From: Cyclobacteriaceae bacterium | GTDB taxonomy: Bacteria > Bacteroidota > Bacteroidia > Cytophagales > Cyclobacteriaceae | Direction of reading: 5' to 3' | DNA length: 19,279 nucleotides | Assembly (NCBI GenBank): GCA_009885605.1 | Contig: VFKK01000070.1 | Location: 1 to 19,279 of the forward strand | Part shown: in pieces, positions 12,925 to 19,279 of the stretch | Layout: every line of letters starts with the position of its first letter | Position numbering within the stretch: the first letter of the stretch is position 1 | The notes under the pieces: model-generated | Databases searched by the model: none | What the model was told of the DNA's origin: nothing | Seen by the model: only the letters and a program-made list of their open reading frames with translations | Translations under genes and position numbers: made by a program

Positions 12925-14867
12925 TTTCTGAAATAATCAAGTTGAAATCTAATTCGAACAATTTCCTGGAGTTCAGAAATGGGTGAAAATGCATTTTTTA
13001 GCAATTGTCGCTGAAGTTTCCCCAAGCTTTCCGGACTTATATAGCGACCGCTGTTGTCATGCTGCAAACCTTCCAAGGCCCGCATGCGCATGAGAATTTC
13101 ATAGGCTTTTCCTGCCTGAATAAACAAGGACTCATTTGTCGGCTCCAGCTCGGCTAACCGTTCAAATCGCTTGAAGGTATTATTCACTCCAACTACCCCA
13201 TGGCTCAAAACCAGCAACCTTGCCAGATCTGTAAGCGGCATCATTGCCCTCGATTTAATATCGAATTGATCGCGGTGCTCCCCGGATTTTTCGACCACAA
13301 AGTCCCTGAAAAATCCCAACGGGGCAGGATTCATGAGCGCGTTCAGTGCCAAAAAATTGAGGAAAACTTCTCTGCTTTTGATTTGCTCATAGATATGCAT
13401 GCTGAGTTCCTCTGCAAGGCCGCTGCTTCCGGTCACAGGTCTGAAGTCAAAAAATATGGATGCTTTCAGCAAAGCCTCTTGCGTCGGTGTCAAAATCCAT
13501 TGTGAAAAATAGGTTTTCCATTTGCTAAGAGGCTGCACCCATTCAGGATTGCTTGCCATTATTTTACCCGGACAAGAAGCAAAACCACAGGACAAAAGAA
13601 CCTCCACAATTGCAGTCCCGATTTTAAGAAAATATTCAGCTGTTTTTTCTTTCAGTCCCTCCCGAACGTCCTCATAAACCAGCGCATTGTCCTGATCGGT
13701 CCTGAGTAATTGTTCTTCCCTGCCTTCGCTTCCCATAGATAAAAAGCAGTAGCGAATCTCCGACAATTCCGGATACTCTTTGGAAAATCTTCCCTCCGCA
13801 ATTCGACTCGCCTGACGAATAATGACGTCATTAATTTCTGTCATGACGGAAGCCACAAAATCCATCGCAACCTCATTTTCGAGGTAATAGCGAAGCATTT
13901 GCTCGGCTCGATCCCGGATTGACTTCATTTCCTTCAGATCCAGGGTATTCATCAACCCATGAATCAATACCGCCGGACTATTTCCCATGGAAAGCAAAAT
14001 ATCGTGATCCGAAATAATCCCCGAAACCGGAGTTTGATCCGTTCCGTCCTCGGTTAAAATCAGGTGATGGAGTCGATTCTTGATCATAGTGAGGTAAAGG
14101 TCAGAAAAAGCTGCAGTCCTCTTTCGCGTGATAACCATCGAAGTCATAATATCTTTTATCGCCACTTCCGTGGATACTGATTTGACAATAACCCTTGATC
14201 GAAGGTCTTTGTCTGTTATAATTCCTATCGGTCTGTTCTCATCATCCACTATTACAATGCTGCTCACCTGCGCTTCCGTCATCTTTTGAGCGGCGGTTCG
14301 GATACTTTGAGTTCCGGTGCAAGTGAGTACTTTTTCAGAGATTTTTATTTCAGACTGATCTGAAAAAATCAGGAGAGAATGATCCCTTGATTCAGTTTTA
14401 AATAAACCCCGGGCCTTTTGTCCATGGGATAAATCTTGTCTGATTACTACCTGTCCTGAGGCAAAACCTGCTGCAAAATATAAAGCTACACGACTGTTTT
14501 GCTCCAGCATTTGCTCGAAAATTGAAACAGGAATGGCATAAATCAGCGAGTTTTCCACCACTTTGGCAGTGAGTAAATAGGGGCGCTTCCCCAATAATGC
14601 CAATACTCCAAAAACATCTCCTTCATCACAATATTCCCGGATTTCTTCCGATTCCTGATGAGTTTCTGTCAATTGGATTGACCCCTCTTTCAGGATAAAA
14701 AAATGAGGCTGTGCATCTTGTCCTTGTCTGAAAAGGACTTCGCCTTTTTCCAGGTAGCGGATTTCCACAGCGGTTGATACCTTCTCCAAATCCTCTTTTG
14801 AAAGGAAGGAAAAAGGCGGAAATCGCTTCAAGAATTCTGTTACCCGATTGACTATTACGTTGGCCAT
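12921..14867 (-). CDS. cNMP-binding / CBS-pair / DUF294 nucleotidyltransferase-like protein
   Basis: From ATG 14867 the protein has 648 residues. In order: a cyclic-nucleotide-binding domain (about 10-130, with FLSKEDLEKV, EKGEVLFRQG and EGDVFGVLALL), a CBS pair (about 178-310, with VSSIVIVDDENRPIGIITDKDLR and PVSGIISDHDILL), and a DUF294 nucleotidyltransferase-like domain with GSEGREEQLLRTDQDNAL (Gly379-Ser380, Asp391, Asp393) related to GlnD/GlnE, then an all-helical DUF294 C-terminal part (about 490-640). Such proteins are thought to sense nucleotides and perhaps modify a partner. Families of this type are often found with DUF4212/VC_2705 symporters and acs. I preferred ATG 14867 (A-rich leader) to TTG 14888, because the upstream codons lie in an intergenic repeat. 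It is co-translated with the exonuclease. Confidence 0.92.
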   Translation of the reverse strand: MANVIVNRVTEFLKRFPPFSFLSKEDLEKVSTAVEIRYLEKGEVLFRQGQDAQPHFFILKEGSIQLTETHQESEEIREYCDEGDVFGVLALLGKRPYLLTAKVVENSLIYAIPVSIFEQMLEQNSRVALYFAAGFASGQVVIRQDLSHGQKARGLFKTESRDHSLLIFSDQSEIKISEKVLTCTGTQSIRTAAQKMTEAQVSSIVIVDDENRPIGIITDKDLRSRVIVKSVSTEVAIKDIMTSMVITRKRTAAFSDLYLTMIKNRLHHLILTEDGTDQTPVSGIISDHDILLSMGNSPAVLIHGLMNTLDLKEMKSIRDRAEQMLRYYLENEVAMDFVASVMTEINDVIIRQASRIAEGRFSKEYPELSEIRYCFLSMGSEGREEQLLRTDQDNALVYEDVREGLKEKTAEYFLKIGTAIVEVLLSCGFASCPGKIMASNPEWVQPLSKWKTYFSQWILTPTQEALLKASIFFDFRPVTGSSGLAEELSMHIYEQIKSREVFLNFLALNALMNPAPLGFFRDFVVEKSGEHRDQFDIKSRAMMPLTDLARLLVLSHGVVGVNNTFKRFERLAELEPTNESLFIQAGKAYEILMRMRALEGLQHDNSGRYISPESLGKLQRQLLKNAFSPISELQEIVRIRFQLDYFRK

Positions 14868-14873
14868 TTTTTT

Positions 14874-14894
14874 AGAATCAAGATTCAAGAACCA
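14874..14894. repeat. Left copy of a 21-base direct repeat flanking the 57-residue ORF
   Basis: AGAATCAAGATT + CAA + GAACCA. The partner at 15190-15210 has AGG in the middle and is otherwise identical (18 of 21 bases). It lies just upstream of the cNMP/CBS gene start. Confidence 0.6.
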
Positions 14895-15000
14895 GTACTT
14901 TGAACGCTTCGAGTGAAATTCAAACTGAATTCAGCCAATCTGACAGTAACTTATTTCGGGAATGTAAATTGCTCAGAACAAAATACTTACATCCTGACTA

Positions 15001-15173
15001 TGAAACTTTTTTTCTCAATCTACAGGCCACTTAGAAGACTCAGTTGGACTTTAATTGTAGCTTTCATGCTGGGAGTTCACAATTTCTACAAGCAAGAAAC
15101 CAAGTCCCCACAGGACATTGTCTTTACCATCGAGCAAGACGCTGAAGAAGAAAACTCCTCTCCAAAAGACTAA
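15001..15173 (+). CDS. Small single-helix membrane protein (57 residues), unknown function
   Basis: An open frame from ATG 15001 to TAA 15171-15173 codes for a basic N-terminus (MKLFFSIYRPLRRLSW), one membrane helix (about 14-29, LSWTLIVAFMLGVHNF) and a polar, acidic C-terminus rich in Glu, Asp and Ser (EQDAEEENSSPKD). This charge layout obeys the positive-inside rule and looks like a real inner-membrane peptide rather than chance. No family is recognised. It stands alone on the plus strand between the two minus-strand operons of the acetate region, with direct repeats on both sides. The longer upstream frame from 14913 begins in a non-coding leader, so ATG 15001 is preferred. No promoter or terminator is clear. 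Confidence 0.6.
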
Positions 15174-15189
15174 AGTCCGCTGCTTTTCC

Positions 15190-15340
15190 AGAATCAAGAT
15201 TAGGGAACCAAGAATCACAGAGCCAAGAAACAAGAACACTTTGTATGCTGGGACCTTGTCTCAAGTCTCCGATCTCCCAATCTCTGTTTTTTAAATCTTA
15301 TGTCTTAAATCTTATATCACATTCTTGCTTCTTGGCTTTT
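15190..15340. repeat. Degenerate short repeats after acs, including the right copy of the 21-base direct repeat
   Basis: 15190-15210 pairs with 14874-14894. Beyond it, units such as CCAAGAATCA, CCAAGAAACAAGAAC and, at 15291-15318, TAAATCTTATGTCTTAAATCTTATATC follow. On the minus strand the last is the same unit as after ccmF (3284-3315). No ORF and no convincing terminator hairpin are seen in 15174-15348. Confidence 0.6.
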
Positions 15341-15348
15341 GCTACTTT

Positions 15349-17241
15349 TTACTTTCTCCCTGCAATTATTTGATCCACTACTTCCGGATCGAGCAAGGTG
15401 CTCGTATCTCCCATGCTGTCCAGACTTCCTTCCGCTACTTTGCGAAGAATACGACGCATGATCTTGCCAGATCGGGTTTTTGGAAGTCCTTCTACTATCT
15501 GGATTTTATCGGGCTTGGCGATTGGTCCGATGATTTTGGAAACCATCTCTTTGATTTCGTTGATCAGGTTTTCCTCAGTACGGTGTTTCATATCGCAGAT
15601 CACGTAAGCATAAATGCCTTGGCCTTTGACTTCGTGAGGGTAGGCAACTACTGCAGACTCGATCACCAACGGATGCTCGTTGATCGCGTTTTCCACTTCA
15701 GCAGTCCCCATTCTATGCCCGGAGACGTTTATAACATCATCCACCCGACCAAGAATTCTATAGTATCCATCGTGATCCCTCTTTACTCCGTCACCCGTAA
15801 AATACATTCCTTTATAGGTCGAGAAATAGGTTTGCTTGCAGCGATCATGATCTCCGTAGGTCGTCCGGATCATAGAGGGCCAAGGGAATTTGATGCAGAG
15901 GTTTCCCTCTACAGAATTACCGGTTAGTTCCTTTCCTTCCGGATCTACGATGCAAAGCTGAATTCCCGGCAATGGCAATGTCGCGTAAGCGGGTTTGGTC
16001 GGAGTGATTCCAGCCAAAGGCGAAACCAGAATTCCGCCAGTCTCCGTCTGCCACCAGGTATCCACGATCGGGCATCTTCCTCCGCCGATATGGGTGTGGT
16101 ACCAGTGCCAGGCTTCTTCGTTTATCGGTTCTCCTACAGAGCCAAGTACTTTCAACGAACTTAGATCATGACCCTGAATCGGATCTGTTCCAAAAGCTTG
16201 CAAAGCTCTGATTGCAGTTGGTGCGGTATAAAATACATTCACTTTATGCTTGGCAATCACCGCCCAGAAACGACTTGGATCAGGATAAGTTGGCACTCCC
16301 TCAAACATCAAAGTTGTGGCTCCAGCCAAAAGCGGCCCATAAACAATGTACGAATGGCCGGTGATCCAACCGATATCTGCCGTACACCAGAATACATCCC
16401 CGGCTGAATATTGGAAAACATTGTCAAAAGAATACTTGGTATAAACCATGTAGCCGCCAGTGGTGTGTACCACACCTTTTGGCTTGCCCGTAGAGCCTGA
16501 AGTATAAAGAACAAAAAGCATATCCTCGCTGTCCATTTCCTCTGCAGCATTGGTATCAGCCTGCCCTTCAATGACCTCGTGCCACCAAAAATCTCTTCCT
16601 GGCTTCATGGTCACTTCCTGATCAGTTCTCTTGTAAACGATTACCGTTTCCACACTCGACTTTTCCAAAGCTTCGTCGACCACGGATTTGATTCCGATTT
16701 TCTTATTACCACGATAGTTTCCGTCGGTAGTCAAAACCGCTTTTGCATCGCAATCGATGATTCGATCTGCAAGCGAGTTACTCGAAAAACCTGCAAAAAC
16801 CACAGAATGGACAGCACCAATCCTCGCGCAGGAAAGCATGGCAATAGCAGCCTCCGGGACCATCGGCATGTAGATCATCACCCGATCACCTTTTCCGATT
16901 CCTTTACTTTTCAGTGCGTTTGAAAACTTGCAAACTTCGTGATACAATTCCCGATACGTGATGGTTCTTGTTGGCTCATTTGGCTCATTTGGTTCCCAAA
17001 TGATTGCAGGCCGGTCGCCAATTGTATAGAGATGACTTTCAAAAATATTCTCTGTGATATTCAACTTCGCATTGACAAACCACTTTACATCCGGCTCTTC
17101 AAAGTTCCATTTCAGTACATTGGTCCAGCGCTTTCTCCAGTGAAAAGAATCAGCGATTCTGGCCCAAAACTCTTCGGGCTGAGCAATACTTTTTTGATAC
17201 TCGTACAAGTATCCGCTGAGGGTATGTAATCGGTCACTCAT
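15349..17241 (-). CDS. acs: Acetyl-CoA synthetase (acetate--CoA ligase)
   Basis: Acs converts acetate, ATP and CoA to acetyl-CoA, AMP and pyrophosphate in the cytoplasm. The 630 residues span the full AMP-forming ligase: an N-terminal FWARIADSFHW region, the phosphate-binding loop YTSGSTGKPKG (246-256), WWQTETGG (396-403), the hinge region GRVDDVINVSGHR, and PKTRSGKIMRR near the end with Lys593, the residue that corresponds to the acetylation-regulated lysine of other Acs. It is slightly shorter than the E. coli enzyme (652). It lies 49 bases after the symporter gene on the same strand, so uptake and activation are probably co-expressed. No reading frame damage is seen. Substrate preference for acetate rather than propionate is inferred from the conserved tryptophan in the WWQTETGG motif and overall similarity. 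Confidence 0.97.
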   Translation of the reverse strand: MSDRLHTLSGYLYEYQKSIAQPEEFWARIADSFHWRKRWTNVLKWNFEEPDVKWFVNAKLNITENIFESHLYTIGDRPAIIWEPNEPNEPTRTITYRELYHEVCKFSNALKSKGIGKGDRVMIYMPMVPEAAIAMLSCARIGAVHSVVFAGFSSNSLADRIIDCDAKAVLTTDGNYRGNKKIGIKSVVDEALEKSSVETVIVYKRTDQEVTMKPGRDFWWHEVIEGQADTNAAEEMDSEDMLFVLYTSGSTGKPKGVVHTTGGYMVYTKYSFDNVFQYSAGDVFWCTADIGWITGHSYIVYGPLLAGATTLMFEGVPTYPDPSRFWAVIAKHKVNVFYTAPTAIRALQAFGTDPIQGHDLSSLKVLGSVGEPINEEAWHWYHTHIGGGRCPIVDTWWQTETGGILVSPLAGITPTKPAYATLPLPGIQLCIVDPEGKELTGNSVEGNLCIKFPWPSMIRTTYGDHDRCKQTYFSTYKGMYFTGDGVKRDHDGYYRILGRVDDVINVSGHRMGTAEVENAINEHPLVIESAVVAYPHEVKGQGIYAYVICDMKHRTEENLINEIKEMVSKIIGPIAKPDKIQIVEGLPKTRSGKIMRRILRKVAEGSLDSMGDTSTLLDPEVVDQIIAGRK

Positions 17242-17290
17242 GATCTTGTTGGTTATTTTACTGGTAATTAATCTCGATTTCTAAAGTCTT

Positions 17291-18976
17291 TCAATGGTCT
17301 TGTGCCGTTCCGGCTCCTTTTGGAATCCGGATATCCTGAATCATATCCTGTACATGCTTCGGTGGCGGTGGAGTGGCCATAGATACAAAATAGCAAACGA
17401 CAAAGTTTATCATCATGCCTATCGAACCAATTCCCTCCGGGGAAATCCCTAACCACCAATGGTCCGCGGAATTCAACTCGGGACTCATGAGTTTAAAATA
17501 GATAATGTAACCCATCGTGAATATCAATCCTGAAATCATCCCGGCGATGGCTCCCTCTCTGTTGATCCGAGTGGAAAAGATTCCCATGATGATAACAGGG
17601 AAAAAGGAAGCGGCGGCTAGACCAAAAGCGAAAGCCACTACTTCAGCAACAAAACCGGGAGGATTAACTCCAAAATAACCTGCCAAAACCACTGCTCCTG
17701 CAGCAGCCAATCGGGCGATCCGGAGTTCTTTTTTCTCCGTAATTCCGGGATTGAATGTCTTTACCAAATCTCTTGAAACTGACGTCGAAATCACCAATAA
17801 TAACCCGGCAGCGGTCGAAAGTGCAGCGGCCATTGCTCCGGCAGCGACTAAACCAACAACCCAATTGGGTAGCTTTGCAATCTCAGAACTAGCAAGAACC
17901 ATAATGTCTTTGTCGATGGTCAATTCATTGGTCTCGGGATCCGGAAGATATTGCACCTTTCCGTCACCATTTTTATCATCAACTTTTATCAGATTCGTTT
18001 TTTGCCAGTTATTTACCCAGGATGGAAGCTCAGAAATATTCTTTTCAGAGGTACTGTCTATAGCATTGTAGATTCCAAAAGCTGCTACGGCCGGTGCCGT
18101 TGTGTAAAGAATCGCAATAAAAATCAAGGCATATCCTGCGGAAAGACGGGCATCTTTCACCTTTGGCACAGTGAAAAACCTGACGATCACGTGAGGTAAA
18201 CCTGCCGTACCGACCATCAAGGCAAGGGTAATCATAAACATATCAGTCATTCCTTTCCTCCCGGAAGTGTACTCAGCAAAACCCAAATCAGACAAGATTC
18301 CATCCAACTTATCAAGCAAACCGGTGCCATCAGCAACTTCTCCTCCAAGACCCAATTGCGGAATGGGATTACCGGTCAGCTGCATCGAAACAAAAATCGC
18401 AGGAACCATGTAAGCAAAAATCAGCACACAATATTGAGCGACCTGAGTATAAGTAATGCCTTTCATGCCTCCCAAAACGGCATAGAAAAACACGATGCAC
18501 ATTCCAATTACCACTCCCCACTCGATCGGTATTTCCAGATACCTGGAAAAAACAATTCCCACACCACGCATTTGCCCGGCTACGTAAGTGAATGAAATGA
18601 AGAGTGCACAAATCACCGCAACAACCCTTGCTGTATTCGAATAATAGCGGTCTCCTACAAAGTCCGGAACAGTAAACTTTCCAAATTTCCGCAGGTAAGG
18701 AGCAAGTAAAAGTGCAAGAAGCACATACCCGCCGGTCCAGCCCATCAGGTAAACCGATCCGTCATATCCTGAGAAAGAAATAATCCCTGCCATCGAAATA
18801 AATGAAGCGGCAGACATCCAGTCAGCAGCTGTCGCCATGCCGTTGGCCAAAGGCGAAACTCCGCCTCCGGCTACATAAAATTCTTTGGTAGAGCCAGCTC
18901 GAGTCCAAAAAGCAATCCCAAGGTAAAGCGCAAAAGAAGCGCCGACTAGTATATAGGTCCAGGTAAGAATGTCCAT
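17291..18976 (-). CDS. Sodium:solute symporter, VC_2705 subfamily (probable acetate transporter)
   Basis: This 561-residue inner-membrane protein has about 13 helices and typical SSS features: the N-terminal FYVAGGGVSPLANGMATAADWMSAASF segment, a GxMxGxxYTQ-type block (GGMKGITYTQ), and GAMAAALSTAAGLLLVIS in the second half. It resembles the ActP/VC_2705 group that partners with DUF4212 small proteins. The order DUF4212 - symporter - acs strongly suggests acetate or a similar short carboxylate, driven by sodium. A polar loop between helices (about 310-365) carries DDKNGDGKVQ with Asp334, Asn336, Asp338 and Lys340, resembling a calcium-binding EF-hand loop without the final acidic residue. The C-terminus is proline-rich (PPPPKH) and cytoplasmic. 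It starts 24 bases after the small subunit. Confidence 0.92.
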   Translation of the reverse strand: MDILTWTYILVGASFALYLGIAFWTRAGSTKEFYVAGGGVSPLANGMATAADWMSAASFISMAGIISFSGYDGSVYLMGWTGGYVLLALLLAPYLRKFGKFTVPDFVGDRYYSNTARVVAVICALFISFTYVAGQMRGVGIVFSRYLEIPIEWGVVIGMCIVFFYAVLGGMKGITYTQVAQYCVLIFAYMVPAIFVSMQLTGNPIPQLGLGGEVADGTGLLDKLDGILSDLGFAEYTSGRKGMTDMFMITLALMVGTAGLPHVIVRFFTVPKVKDARLSAGYALIFIAILYTTAPAVAAFGIYNAIDSTSEKNISELPSWVNNWQKTNLIKVDDKNGDGKVQYLPDPETNELTIDKDIMVLASSEIAKLPNWVVGLVAAGAMAAALSTAAGLLLVISTSVSRDLVKTFNPGITEKKELRIARLAAAGAVVLAGYFGVNPPGFVAEVVAFAFGLAAASFFPVIIMGIFSTRINREGAIAGMISGLIFTMGYIIYFKLMSPELNSADHWWLGISPEGIGSIGMMINFVVCYFVSMATPPPPKHVQDMIQDIRIPKGAGTAQDH

Positions 18977-19000
18977 GAGGTATTTTGGGGGTTTGGCGGA

Positions 19001-19264
19001 TTAATCTTCGTTGACGTCAAATTCTTTGTCCAGCTTGTTCATTCGAACCACATAGACAAATATCAGGATCACAAAAGCATAGATGGAACCTTGTTGGGCA
19101 AACCAAAATCCAAGCTTATAACCTCCAAGTCTGAATTCGTTGAGAGGCTCCACCAGAAGGATTCCGAATCCGAATGAAACGACGAACCAAATCAGCAGTA
19201 GGATCAGTAGAGTTTGGAGGTTTTTCCTCCAATAAGCTCTCATTTTTTCAGGTTGGGAAGGCAT
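19001..19264 (-). CDS. DUF4212 small subunit of sodium/substrate symporter
   Basis: This 87-residue protein has two membrane helices (about 17-38, TLLILLLIWFVVSFGFGILL, and about 60-79, IYAFVILIFVYVV), with the short conserved linker FRLGGYKLGFWFAQQGS between and a charged cytoplasmic tail (MNKLDKEFDVNED). This is the DUF4212 family, encoded beside VC_2705-type symporters and analogous in position to YjcH beside ActP in E. coli. It probably stabilises or regulates the symporter. The ATG is near the window edge, 15 bases from the end, so its promoter is outside. First gene of the visible operon. Confidence 0.9.
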   Translation of the reverse strand: MPSQPEKMRAYWRKNLQTLLILLLIWFVVSFGFGILLVEPLNEFRLGGYKLGFWFAQQGSIYAFVILIFVYVVRMNKLDKEFDVNED

Positions 19265-19279
19265 GGGTTTGTGGATCAG

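Noticed and set aside
14868..14888. TTG at 14888 as the start of the cNMP/CBS protein
   Set aside because: The seven extra codons lie in an intergenic repeat copy, and ATG 14867 has an A-rich leader typical of the phylum.
15325..15927. Plus-strand open frame of 200 codons
   Set aside because: It is antisense to the C-terminal half of acs and begins inside the intergenic repeat; Acs motifs continue intact across it.

Overview
The window looks like ordinary chromosome from a Bacteroidota bacterium, most likely order Cytophagales and close to Cyclobacteriaceae/Algoriphagus. The reasons are a CcmE-CcmF set of the Bacteroidota type, a PheS with a Cys4 insert, an outer-membrane protein built as carboxypeptidase-regulatory domain + plug + barrel, a YtxJ-type bacilliredoxin, a DUF4403 lipoprotein, A-rich rather than Shine-Dalgarno leaders, and degenerate short repeats between genes. 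That placement is inference from protein style; no rRNA or tRNA gene is present.

Layout. 1-3273 (+) is the end of a System I cytochrome c maturation operon: the last codons of a probable ccmC, a ccmD-like gene, ccmE and ccmF, closed by a terminator at 3316-3340. 3511-4539 (-) is pheS with its own terminator. 4817-5383 (+) is a secreted fasciclin-domain protein, which converges on a 959-residue outer-membrane beta-barrel protein (5507-8386, -) across a shared bidirectional terminator. 8501-8836 (-) is a ytxJ bacilliredoxin, divergent from a DUF4403 lipoprotein (8909-10312, +), which converges on a two-gene unit (10359-12107, -): a metzincin-like protease with four LGFP-type repeats, then a small HEAT-repeat protein.

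12247-19264 (-) is a probable acetate-use module. The order of transcription is a DUF4212 small subunit, a sodium:solute symporter and acetyl-CoA synthetase, then a cNMP-binding/CBS/nucleotidyltransferase-like protein overlapping a DnaQ-like 3'-5' exonuclease by 4 bases. A 57-residue membrane protein on the other strand (15001-15173) sits between the two halves. The symporter pair would import a short carboxylate, Acs would activate it to acetyl-CoA, and the cNMP/CBS protein is a plausible sensor of energy state.

No CRISPR array, insertion sequence, integrase, phage gene or RNA gene was seen, and no intergenic gap exceeds 300 bases. Most of the window is housekeeping. The parts most worth a second look are the signal-peptide-less LGFP-protease with its HEAT partner, the stop / degenerate repeat / terminator arrangement at several gene ends, the CxxxY form of CcmE, and the small protein flanked by direct repeats.
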